Shown here one piece after another: positions 46,836-58,199 of a stretch of DNA of 64,000 nt (the first letter of the stretch is position 1; every line of letters begins with the position of its first letter). This stretch comes from Ridgeia piscesae (lineage: Eukaryota; Annelida; Polychaeta; Sabellida; Siboglinidae): NCBI GenBank assembly GCA_025642075.2, contig JAODUO010000476.1:77501-141500 (forward strand), given 5' to 3'. The position numbers were made by a program, and so were the translations under genes. Below the pieces are notes generated by a model. That model had not been told where the DNA came from. It did not search any database and saw only the letters and a program-made list of their open reading frames with translations.

Positions 46836-47884
46836 CAGAACCAACTGTTCACTGAAGGTCGACTGCGAGTACCTGGACGAGGAGTCGGATGACTAGTCTT
46901 CATTATTGAACTGACATATGTACAGTTGATGTGACCCAGATGTCAGGTGACGCAGATGTCGGATAGCACAGAAGTCAGGTGGCGCAGATGTCAGACGATC
47001 CAGACATCAGATGACTGACAGAAACTGTTTGTGTTCACATGTGGAAACGTGGTCCATTTTGTTTGTATGGTAGCTGGTCCTCTTTAGTCACTGGATAGTT
47101 AGTCCGCTTGAGTTATGGGGTAATTTTGTCAGGATGTGTTTGTAATATGTAAGTTGTGATATATTTATTTATCAATGAACATGTGTGTCACTGTTGATGC
47201 AGACTGACAGTCTACGAGTGTCACTGTCAATAAAGATTCAGTTTAAAGTCTTCAGTGTCACTGTAAGTCCAGAGTTTTGATTCCCCATGTTCAAATGTTA
47301 CAGTCAGCGCAGATAGTATGTTGACAGTCTTCAAGTGCCGCTGTCATTTCACCATCTACTAGTGTCACTGTCATTGCAGACTATATGTCAATCGTTTGAC
47401 TATACCTGCTACCATTGTGAGTGTGTTGCTAACGTGTAAATTCAGGCGTACTACACACAAAGTACAGTGTAATGTGTTGTTTTGTGTTAGCGAATGAGAG
47501 TGAGATAGACGATTTTTTTCAGTACATGCTTATCAGGCATAAATTGCATGTGTTATCACGCCAAAAATGGTTTGCACGTCTACAATTAGACAATTATTTA
47601 TTTGATTGCATGGTGTCACAGCGATATTTTCTTTCCTTTGTGCTGAAGATGTGATTGACTTTGATCAAATTTAACAGACGCAGAGTGATACATGGAATTA
47701 AGAAAAATGGAACTCCCTTTGTTGTGGTTATTTCTGGGTATAACTGATAGTTTCTGACGCTACAGTTGCTTTGCTTGCAGTCAGATTAAATTATTTGTAC
47801 AGCTGTACAAACAATTTAGTGTTTCAGTGAGAAACAAATTAAATCAAAACAGTTCACTAATTAAGCCAATTTGTTCAGCAGAAT
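46836..47884. other. 3' flank and spacer
   Basis: Contains the duplicated gene end (46866-46935), scattered AGTGTCACTGTCA words (47180-47380) and an AATAAAG. No further gene is supported. Confidence 0.4.
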
Positions 47885-47909
47885 GTAAGTATATGTTGTA
47901 CGTATCAAA

Positions 47910-48143
47910 TAGCTGTGTATGTATGTATGTATGTATGTATGTATGTATGTATGTATGTATGTATGTATGTATGTATGTATGTATGTATGTATGTATGTAT
48001 GTATGTATGTATGTATGTATGTATGTATGTATGTATGTATGTATGTATGTATGTATGTAGTATGTATGTATGTATGTATGTATGTATGTATGTATGTATG
48101 TAGTATGTATGTATGTATGTATGTATGTATGTATGTATGTATG

Positions 48144-48175
<32 letters not shown>

Positions 48176-48236
48176 TGTATGTATGTATGTATGTATGTAT
48201 GTATGTATGTATGTATGTATGTATGTGTATGTATGC
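47910..48236. repeat. (GTAT)n microsatellite, about 325 bp
   Basis: Tandem GTAT with three or four register breaks (TAGTATG near 48058 and 48101; TATATG near 48145). The homologous site in unit A (28950-28980) has only a few GTAT units. Confidence 0.98.
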
Positions 48237-48867
48237 ATGTTCCATGCATACATGTATACATCAAGAAAATATGGATACTCGCATCTAAAATCAACGATTG
48301 GGGGGGTTTTGTCCTCGCACGTTGAAGCTGGTGGCCTCAAGTGCTGTTCTGGTTATTGGGTTCTTTCGATGACAAAAGTGAGTACTATGATGTTCGCTAG
48401 GTGGAAGCACTGATATTTTAACGGGATTTCACTTGAAAATGAAAATTATGACATGGATAAGATTATTTTATAAGTATTACAACTTCGTTAGATATCATCT
48501 ATTGTAAGTATTATTTACATGTAGTAGTCATCCCGCAAGCACCATTCAGAATATGTTAACTATGCACAGGACGATTGCGAATGAACTTTTGTCTTTGGTC
48601 GACTGGTTGAGCGATAATATAGGAAATTGATAGGAATAAATGCTGTGATTCCATAAATGCGTGATATACCGGCCACGGGTACAAATTAACCCACATCAGT
48701 ACAGTTACTAAGCAGTACAACTTGGGTCGACCGGGGGTACCCCACCGAACCCTACCAATACTCCGTGCCTTTCCGAAGTATATTCACGATACTTGAAAGT
48801 TGTGTCTCAGAATAGGCACTAGTTTAATACTAGTAATAAATTATAATTTAATAATCATATTTGCTAT

Positions 48868-50262
48868 TAGTGCTGGTTCGATACCAGGTTTTGTTCGATA
48901 CCGATCGATACCTGAATTTTGTTCGATACGCGATACTTACGTTGTATGTCTAATATTCACATAGAACACAGTTCACAGTAGAAGCACAGTATGCAACAGA
49001 AGTAGTGCTGGTTCGATACCAGAAATCTTCGATATCGATCGATATATTGCTGATTCAATACCAGAATTCTTCGATATCAATCAATACCTTGATTTTTATT
49101 CGATACTCAAAATTTACCTTGTAAGTCTAATTCAGTATGTACAGTAGATATCTCCAAAGAAACACACTATCCACTTAGAGTAATGCCACAGAAACACACA
49201 CAACGTTCACTTGTAGGGAAATATATGATAATTTTAACCATGCAAACAATGATTAATATGCAATTTTCATTTTATTTAAGTAAACAAACAACAGTTTCAA
49301 TATAATTGATTACTGTTGTAATTGTAATATAATATTAAAACAATAAAGACAACTGCAATAAAATACCTAGTGACAAATACTTTAATTAATTGCACTGAAT
49401 TATTTTAAATTAATAACAGTATTTCACCCCAGTTGTTTGCAAATACACTATAAAGCAGCTTAATTTCAAGTTACCATCAACAATTAAGTACTGCTGAAAC
49501 ATAACATACAAATAATATGTTATTGCTAAACACACATGTTTTATCACTTATAATAGTGCCAGCACAGCAACATTGTTTAATATAAAACTTAAATTACCAC
49601 GTTATCAAGTACACATAACAAGCCCCATAATGATTTTGCAACTGTTCAAGAACAAGTCGGTTTCTTCCTCTACCTCTGCCTCTGCCAGTGGTGAACCTGT
49701 TTGGCCAGTGCCAATAACAGTAGATGCAGAAAGTGTATCGTCATCGTGTATGTCACTTCTTGACGCTGTGGCCGCAGTAGTAGATTTGGCAATCCATGGC
49801 AATTCGCTTCAACTGTAACTAGATGTCCACTGCTTGCTCATTGTCAAATATTTCGATAGAACACTTTCGAGTCGTTGCGACGTTGTCCACCACATCGATG
49901 TGTCCTTCGATGAAAGTTGATAAGCACGTTTTAATAGTTTCTTGAAGTATGACCTAGGCTAAGATCGCGCACAGAAAACAGTTTTATACAGACTAACTCT
50001 ACAATAAAGTTTTAGAAAACAATTCACATTTGATTTTATATTATTTTTTAAACAACCACGTCTAAGTCAAGTTAAGCAGCGAAGTGGTAGTTACCGTAAA
50101 CAACGACATCATCGACAACGATGTTCGACATCGTCGAATGGAGTCGAAGTATCGAACAGTTGGCGAAATATCGAAGTATCACGATACCACTAGGTATCGG
50201 TATCGAACTTTCGCAAGTATCGTGATACTTCGATATATCGAATATCGAACCGAACAGCACTA
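48868..50262. mobile_element. hAT-like non-autonomous DNA transposon
   Basis: The ends are TAGTGCTGGTTCGATACC and, inverted, TAGTGCTGTTCGGTTCGAT. They are bordered by TTTGCTAT (48860-48867) and ATTGCTAT (50263-50270), an 8-bp target duplication with one mismatch. TA-G-G termini and an 8-bp duplication are the hAT superfamily pattern. TTCGATA/TATCGAA words are packed within about 250 bases of both ends, as subterminal transposase-binding repeats would be. The 81-codon plus frame inside (49573-49818) is not a transposase. Unit A lacks the element. Confidence 0.7.
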
Positions 50263-50690
50263 ATTGCTATGCCATAGCCTATGCCGTCTAAGACTCTCTC
50301 ATATAAAATTATGAAGACAAAAACGAAATGATGTAATAGTGTTATTTCGTTTTCACTATTACTAATATTCTGGTATAAAAACTGGATCAATGGTAGGGAT
50401 ACTCCCTTTTCCATTTACAGTAGTGATTGAAATAAAACAATATCCACAGTTGCAAGAAATCGTCGGATATTTAGACCCAAAATATGCAATTAAACAGTGG
50501 GGTCCAACCAGACCCCAGTATATTACAGTAATGTCAATAATAATAATGATTCTCTGACTGATTGAAATGGAGTAAGAATTTCACAGAAGAATGTCAAATT
50601 CATATGAACACATTTGAAGCTCAAAACTTGGGAATATGTATCTTGTGTTTTTACTTTTAGCCGATTAAGAGAATCTGGCTTTGAATCCTG

Positions 50691-51287
50691 TGCTGTGGTG
50701 TTGAATCTTGGACAAGTTCATTCACTCTACATTGTTCCAGTTCACCAGCTTTATGAATGAGTATGTGGCTATAGACCAGGGTTGGGTTTAAATATGTATT
50801 TGAATACAAAAAAAATTGTATTTGTGTATAAATCACAAAGGACATTGCATGTATTTGATATTCATTCTCTATTTGAAAAGTATATTTTGCAAATACACAT
50901 ACAAATTACCAGAGAAAGGTAAAGTATTGCCTGACATTTTGATAAACTGCCTCAGGAGTCAAGACAGAATGTTTTTCACGCCTGTGGTCTAGGCAGCATT
51001 GAGAAAATTAGCCAACAGTGAAGCTGGTCAAGCACCAATGAATGAATGGGAAGCCAGTGAAGCTTATCTATAACCTTAACAGTAGGTATTTACAGGGAAT
51101 GTGCACCAAAGGATCCTGCTGTTACTTGCTGTGTAAACATCCTGGGCTAAGACAATGGAAGCCAGGTTTCCTCCACTGCAGTTGAAGAGCTGCATCATTG
51201 AACTTGTTTCTACACATCTTCTATGTGTAAATACTTTTTGTTGCAGGACTGAATGACGTCACAAGTGTCTCTACTGTTGCGTTCAAC
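50691..51287. other. Spacer within unit B
   Basis: No supported feature. It replaces the AATTG insertion found in unit A. Confidence 0.4.
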
Positions 51288-51436
51288 TAGCCTGTGGTGG
51301 GGCCACCATTCGAAAATAACATCAAATCTCTTGTTGTAGGGACACCACTCGAACGTGACATCAACTTCCCCGTGGTGGGGAAACCATTCGAGTGTGACAT
51401 AAATTCTAAATTGGTAATTTCTAGTAACATGTCAGT

Positions 51437-52873
51437 ATGCACACTGGGAAGAAACCCTACAAATATGATACCTGTGGAGCACAATTCTCATCAAGTGAAC
51501 ATTTGAAGACACATATCCGCATCCACAATGGGAAGAAACCCTACAAATGTGATACCTGTGGAGGACAATTCTCAACAAGTGGACATTTGAAGACACATAT
51601 CCGCATCCACAATGGGAAGAAACCCTACAAATGTGATACCTGTGGAGCACAATTCTCAACAAGTGGACGTTTGAAGATACATTTCCGTATCCACACTGGG
51701 GAGAAACCCTACAAATGTGATACCTGTGGTGCACAATTCTCAACACATGGTAATTTGAATATACATGTACGTATCCACACTGGGGAGAAACCCTACAAAT
51801 GTGATACATGTGGTGCACAATTCTCAATACATGGTAATTTGAATAGACATGTCCGTATCCACACTGGGGAGAAACCCTACAAATGTGATACCTGTGTAGC
51901 AAAATTCTCAACAAGTGGACATTTAAAGACACACATCCGCATCCACAATGGGAAGAAACCCTACAAATGTGATGCCTGTGGAGCACAATTCTCAACAAGT
52001 GGAAGTTTGAAGATACATTTCCGTATCCACACTGGGGAGAAACTCTACAAATGTGATACCTGTGGTGCACAATTCTCAATACATGGTAATTTGAAAAGAC
52101 ATGTCCGTATCCACACTGGGGAGAAACCCTACAAATGTGATACCTGTGGAGCACAATTCTCAACAAGTGGACATTTAAAGACACACATCCGTATACACAC
52201 TGGGGAGAAACCCTACAAATGTGATATTTGTAGTGTGCAATTCTCAAGACGTGGTGGTTTGAATAGACATGTCCGTATCCACACTGGGGAGAAACCCTAC
52301 AAATGTGATACATGTGGAGCACAATTCTCAAGACAGGGTTATTTGAATACACATTTCCGTATCCACACTAGGGAGAAAACCTACAAATGTGATACCTGTG
52401 GAGCACAATTCTCAACACTTGGTAATTTGAATACACATTTCCGTATCCACACTGGGGAGAAACCCTACAAATGTGATACATGTGGAGCACAATTCTCAAG
52501 ACAGGGTAATTTGAATACACATTTCCGTATCCACACTGGGGAGAAACCCTACAAATGTGATACATGTGGAGCCCAATTCACAATAAGTGGATGTTTGAAG
52601 ACACATATCCACACTGGGGAGAAACCCTTCAAATGTGATACCTGTGTAGCACAATTCACAACACTTGGTAATTTGAATATACATTTCCATATCCACACAG
52701 GTGAGAAACCCTACAAATGTGATACATGTGGAGCACAATTCACAATAAGTGGACATTTGAAGACACATATCCGCATCCACACTGGGGAGAAACCCTACAA
52801 ATGTGATACCTGTGGAGCACAATTCTCAACAAATAGACATTTGAAGAGACATGTCCATATCCATGCTGGGTAG
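51437..52873 (+). CDS. C2H2 zinc-finger array protein (17 fingers), unit B
   Basis: A single open frame of 478 codons made almost wholly of Krueppel-type C2H2 fingers joined by TGEKPYKCDTC linkers. It would bind DNA in the nucleus, each finger reading about three bases. Seventeen repeats can be counted. Finger 1 has lost its first Cys (YKYDTC). Finger 14 lacks two residues between the His ligands (LKTHIHTGEKP). The other fifteen keep all four ligands. The fingertips are similar (STSGHLK, SIHGNLN, SRQGNLN), showing expansion by tandem duplication. The first ATG lies inside a decayed linker, so the true start is upstream, in a lost exon, or the gene is dead. A G-to-T change creates the final TAG (GGG GAG to GGG TAG), and a 16-base deletion disables the next finger. 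No KRAB, BTB or SCAN domain is visible. Confidence 0.75.
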   Translation: MHTGKKPYKYDTCGAQFSSSEHLKTHIRIHNGKKPYKCDTCGGQFSTSGHLKTHIRIHNGKKPYKCDTCGAQFSTSGRLKIHFRIHTGEKPYKCDTCGAQFSTHGNLNIHVRIHTGEKPYKCDTCGAQFSIHGNLNRHVRIHTGEKPYKCDTCVAKFSTSGHLKTHIRIHNGKKPYKCDACGAQFSTSGSLKIHFRIHTGEKLYKCDTCGAQFSIHGNLKRHVRIHTGEKPYKCDTCGAQFSTSGHLKTHIRIHTGEKPYKCDICSVQFSRRGGLNRHVRIHTGEKPYKCDTCGAQFSRQGYLNTHFRIHTREKTYKCDTCGAQFSTLGNLNTHFRIHTGEKPYKCDTCGAQFSRQGNLNTHFRIHTGEKPYKCDTCGAQFTISGCLKTHIHTGEKPFKCDTCVAQFTTLGNLNIHFHIHTGEKPYKCDTCGAQFTISGHLKTHIRIHTGEKPYKCDTCGAQFSTNRHLKRHVHIHAG

Positions 52874-53926
52874 AAACCCTACAAATGTAATACTCAAGAA
52901 TTCATCAATTGAAGAGACATGTTGTCCTCAACCACAAATGAAGTGTCACAATCCCTGTAAACATATGCTGAAGTAACTATATTTAACTGTTTGAGCCATA
53001 CGTTAGTAGTGTCAGTGGAGAAAACCTAGCAACGGAAATCAACAAGTCTATTACATATAATCACTTCTGGTCAAACTATGACCATTGACATTATGCCTAG
53101 ACGCATGTGTTTGTATTATATTGTGATCTGGCCTTTGTACATGTGAATAAGTCATGAGACGAGTGGTCGTGACCTGTGAGAAACGAATCTAAAGAAATAT
53201 GTCATCCTCATCTTCTCTTTACCTGTTACAATCCCTATAAATCAATACTCTGTTAACTTTACAAATTCGTCAACAATTGTGCACTGTGGAGTTTGCTACA
53301 AAGAATTCTTGGAGTCGATCATTTGTAATGCGAGGTAAAAATACAACTTAAAATCATTGTAAATATACAGTATATTGCTTGTGTATATAATTAATATGAA
53401 GCCGTCTGTTGGTGAAATTGTTTCACGATAACACTTATGGAGCCTGTTTATATATATTCTCTATAAAGGTATCATGCAAACGTAATGTATTACTTGTCAT
53501 TTAATCATGGACTCTGTGTGGACAGGTTTAATTGAACTCTCCACACGAAATAAATTTCAATTGATGACAAAACATAATTAGGAATTTTAGGTTAGTCACA
53601 TAAGCGGAAAGTAACTACTTGCCAGAGGGATTATTGTTAATGAAGGTACCTCATCCCCAAGCCTTGGCAACTCAGGCCAAGCATTTCTACTCGACTCCTG
53701 TGATTGGTGGCCCATCGCCCCCTGTGAGTGAGCTACGTTAAGTTTGATCCCTACATGTAGGCAATCTCCTAGTTTCTCGTCCCTGCACACCTCATTTTTG
53801 ACTCCCTCCTTTTTACTGATTGGTAGATTAACCAAATTCACTATTTTAAATGCATTTCAGATCTGTGAAGACATCGGCTGACAAGTGAACCAAAACACAT
53901 TTTATGTTAACAACGATAGGGACCTG
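52874..53926. other. 3' flank of unit B finger array
   Basis: Holds the unread remains of the last finger (52874-52941), a second diverged copy of the array's tail near 53200-53260, and the single-copy form of the 66-bp unit (53697-53760). No separate gene. Confidence 0.5.
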
Positions 53927-55222
53927 CAAAAACAATCGACAATAACTTTACTATGTTTATGATTGTGTACGTCATGTTTATGATAGTGTACGTTATGATT
54001 GTGTACGTCATGTTTATGATGGTCTACATCGATTGTATGTATAATATGTAACAAGATAGCTACCTTTTTTCTATTCAACTGTCTTCAGGTCGCAGTAAAT
54101 TGTTCAGCGCCCACAATGGGAATGTAGGCCTACCCTTAACATTTATTATTTTCTTTGTGAGACGTTTCAGTGACCTATGTAGTATCCTAAGTATTCATAT
54201 ATCGTTTTGCGACAGGCTTAATAATCTTTACTTATGCTTTATTAGCAGTATGATATTATAGCAAATATTTTTATAGCAGATCTGTTTGTCAATCTTGACA
54301 TGTCTCTTGGCGATGTTTCTCTGTAAATAAAATTAAAATGTACCAGACATTATAAGGTGCATAATGATTAGCATTGGACAGTTTTCTATGCCAATACTTA
54401 TTGATAAGATACTCAAGTAAACATTATAAATTTAAAATATTAACCTTATTACAAATATTAAAGTTTTAGATATCCATTCACACCTTAATGGCGTCTTTAA
54501 ATAATATTGTGTTCAAATATGCAGTTTGATTACATATTAAAATACTCAAAGATGGCCGTTACTGCCTTAGCGCAATCCCCAAAAAATGGGCGATAGATTC
54601 TGCTATTTGTATGACATTTGCAGAGTCGTCATACAAATAGCAGAATTTATTGCCCATTTTTGGGGGATTGCGCTGACGCAGTAACGGCCATCTTTGAGTA
54701 TTTTAATAATATCTAATGTAACGGCATCTTTGAACATGATAGTATTTAAGGACGCTATTTATGTGTGAATGGATATCTAAAAATGTAATATTTCTAATAA
54801 GGTTAATATTTTAAATTTATAATGTTTATTTGAACATCTTATCAAGAAGTATTGGCATAGAAAACTGTCCAATGCTAATCATTATGCACCTTATAATGAC
54901 TGGTACATTTAAATTTTATTTACAGAGAAACATCGCCAAGAGACATGTCAAGATTGACAAACGGATCTGCTATAGAAATATTTGCTATAATGTCAAGCAT
55001 TACAAGATAATAGTAAATTTTAAGGGTAGGCTAACACTTACGTCTTAGGTGCAGATCAATTTACTGGGACCAGAAGACAGTTGAATAAAAAAGTAGCTAA
55101 AATAAATGTTTATTCTATAAACGTTATCTTGTTACATATTATACATACAATCGACGTAGACCATCATAAACAGGACGCACACAATCATAAACATGGTAAA
55201 GTTATTTTTGATTGTTATGCAG
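53927..55222. repeat. 1.3-kb near-palindrome
   Basis: Arms of about 640 bp meet at about 54612. The inner stem is almost perfect: TTCTGCTATTTGTATGAC at 54598 pairs with GTCATACAAATAGCAGAA at 54625, CAAAGATGGCCGTTACTG at 54549 with CAGTAACGGCCATCTTTG at 54680, and CATAATGATTAGCATTGGAC at 54360 with its complement at 54872-54891. The outer arms are looser (CGATTGTATGTATAATATGT at 54031 against its complement near 55136). The left outer arm is the normal end of unit B, so the right arm is an inverted copy of that end. The loop is about 12 bases. No coding frame is supported. Confidence 0.9.
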
Positions 55223-56160
55223 GTGTTAGAAAGTGTGGGCGATGCGTCCGACGAATGGTAACCTTGGCGTTATGGATAAAGCAAATGCCAAAACTAGAGA
55301 GGCGGAAATTAAGAAATGTATGATTTCGCTAAGCCAACGGCGAACGTACATTTGGAAAGTAAGAACGGTACCTACACTGTTTCGACAAACTGCTGTACCG
55401 GTGTGCTCAGTGTGCCCACTTGGTGTGACTTGTGTTTACACGTGGATGACCTTACAGGTGCGAGGTGTCTCACCTTAAGTCACACATCGCGTCACTGTTT
55501 GGTTTGTTTCTGAGTACCATGCTATAATTTAACCTCCCCGTTTAATCGCGATCGTAAGCAAATAATCCCCGATCGGTGTCCTTAAATAGAATGTCTGGGC
55601 CTAAATATATTTATAACCTGAATGCGCTTACTGGTTTTACGTTATATTTACGCTAGATAGTGTTATGTTCCAATAGATCGCGATGTTGCAGATACGTTGC
55701 AGGAACGTGTCATTCTCGGTCGTTCTCACCTGCTCTGACCACCCGACGTCCACCATGGTGACTGGTGGCTAGGTCTTATACGTGGGAACCTCGCAACATG
55801 GCTGTACCACTACGTGCGTCTTTTGCAAATAGTAGAGAATGTTAGATATTAGCTTTTTTTCGTCACATAGTTGAATTCAAAGATTGTAGTCCGGGGGGGG
55901 GCAAACTTCCAATTGCACATGAAGCGGTAGATTATCTTTAACGGAAGAAACGTGCAATTGAGCAGGGGTGGCCTGAACAGAAGCTACAGCACGACATGGC
56001 ATCGGAAGATAAAGGGGAATGGTGCTTTTTAGTATGTTCAGCCATCATCAGAAGACATTCAACACTTACTACATAAAAGTTCACAATTTCGGTACCACAT
56101 TCATCACGCTGTCGTTCATTCGTCAGACCACGTTATCGAAAGACGAACTGGAAGGGTCTG
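55223..56160. other. Spacer with weak exon-like trace
   Basis: At 55313-55470 a plus frame reads NVHLESKNGTYTVSTNCCTG, then VLSVPTWCDLCLHVDDLT, and meets a plausible phase-1 donor (ACAG/GTGCGA) at 55458. The upstream part is in another frame (GNLGVMDKANAKTREAEIKK). It could be a decayed extracellular-domain exon. Otherwise unassigned. Confidence 0.25.
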
Positions 56161-58190
56161 TTGAGTGAAGCATTTTCACTGCGTCAGAATGTCTGCCGAG
56201 CACCTCAGAGTGTTTGGGGCGCGCGACTCTAATGCAACAATAGCGCAGCTTACTGCCAAAGGTACAGAGGGACGTGCCCACAGCCGTCTTCCCGTCTGTC
56301 TACATGCCCGCCGGTGTATCACAACGTCAAATGATATGCAGCATACTATGCACATATTTCGTGTCGCGATGACCTTCTTCACTTCTTCCCCAGTTAACGT
56401 CTGTGTGTCTATTCGTAGGCCGTAGCCTGCTCTCACGGTTGTCAGTATATGGACTGTGGTTCCTCGTATATGTCTATTTAAAAGTTAAAGGTAAGTTCTT
56501 ATATAATGCAGTATTCGGTCCTTGTAGGGCTATCAAAATGCTTTACAGAACTGTTCAATCCAACTTCATCTCAACTTCTCCGGAATGCTTTCAGTCACGC
56601 TGCATTTGGCTGAAGTTTAACAAGTGCATTTGATTTAGCATATTTACTCTCAAAGATAGACATTTGCAACCCATTTACTCATTTTCATAGTTAACATTTT
56701 AATCGTCTGTAGCACCAATCATATGCGCTTTGCTTAATTCTACTCCTATACTGTACGTTTTGTCTCAAAATTTTCAATCCGGTGTGTCGTAAAAACATTA
56801 CCATTTACATATTATTTTATTTCCCGCACCTGCAACATTTATAGTATGCAAATAACACATTTGTATAATGTTTAAGTTTTCTATGGTCACTGCCGACTAT
56901 AGTATATTATATTTTTATGGTGATTTTCTATTAGTTGGTTATAAAAGTTACCCAAAAAATTGGTGTGTGTGTATTTTATTTTGTCGATCCTATTATCATA
57001 TTTTAGCAAAAAGAGTTTCTTGCAGCTATCTCAAAAATATTATTTTCCAGCTTTATGACTATGTATGAGGATGGTTTTGTACCCCACAACCGGCCGTTGT
57101 ATTCTGAACTTACTTGTTCCGATTCCGAGAATCAGTTTAACGTATCTGGTGACTTTCATTAAAAACTACGTAAAACATTACACAAACGAGCCTACACAGG
57201 TAGGTATCCTTTTTGAAAAAGAACGACTGTTAAATAAGATGAGACACACATCGATTTGTTATGCATCTTCAGAAAATATAGCTCTTGGTGGACACACAAC
57301 ATGGCTCATGCTCAAGATCTGAACAAACAAGCACGTTTGTTTGTGTTGTGCATTTCGTTATCATATGCTTCGAGAACAATACTGCAATGCACGCGGAAAG
57401 ATATATCTGATACACTATGTTAATCGTCTAACAGCCTGGTTATTTCGACCCCACCTCTACCGGAGAACGTCACTTCTCCGTGTTTACGTTCTACGTGAGG
57501 ATTGGGCAAAGGTCGTCCCTATGTACACATCACTACACAACGAATAGGTGGCCAGTTCACGAAGTTTCTCAAACACACACGAACACACGATAGAAGGGCG
57601 AGCGAGATCCAGCCCAATCGTCTGATGTTAACTGTGTAATCGTCGTTTCGTTCCAACAGGATCATTGACACACCTGCGACTGATGTGTTCGATTAGTTAA
57701 TGACTGTTAACTGCTTGCAATAAGAGGTTGAAATAGGGCCCCCCCAACCCCCATTGCTGTGAGTGTCCTGTGTATATGCCCCCGATATTAAGAATATGTA
57801 CCTCAATAATGCCCGCAAGGATAAGTTCACCAATTACTGCTTTAACACGTTTCTAGCATTCAATTCCACCAATATCCAACGGCTTCCAATGTTTATTTTA
57901 AACGTGCCCATGTGTGCACGCGTGTATGCGTGCGTGGATATCCGCGTGGGTGCCCAATTACGTATGGGAGTGAGTGCCCGTACAATTTAAAATATTAATG
58001 CACTCAAGAACCAGTTAGCATACGTAACTGCAATTAGTGTTTGTAGCAATGTCGTGTTTTGCGGTGAAAGACTTCATTTACAAAAAAGGTTTCTTCGTTG
58101 ACGTCGATTAGTCCCGACACCTGGTTCGAATATGTCTACCCTAGTGCACGATCAATATATTAATACTATTATCCTGCCTTCGCACAACAC
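56161..58190. other. Intergenic stretch
   Basis: No gene recognised. Both strands are open at 56165-56436 without family likeness. GGTAAGTTCTTATATAA near 56490 matches the word at 21063 and may be a LINE-tail scrap. Confidence 0.4.
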
Positions 58191-58199
58191 AATCCGTCT

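Larger units (their letters stand above)
47885..54340 (+). repeat. Segmental duplication unit B
   Basis: Diverged direct copy of unit A, about 18 kb downstream. Ordered matches are listed under unit A. It lacks the 1.3-kb, 2.2-kb, AATTG and LINE-tail insertions of A. It has its own hAT-like insertion, a long (GTAT)n array and an intact zinc-finger frame. Confidence 0.9.

Noticed and set aside
51432..52352. 306-codon minus frame over the zinc-finger array
   Set aside because: It is the antisense shadow of the plus-strand C2H2 repeats. The plus frame carries the Cys/His ligands.
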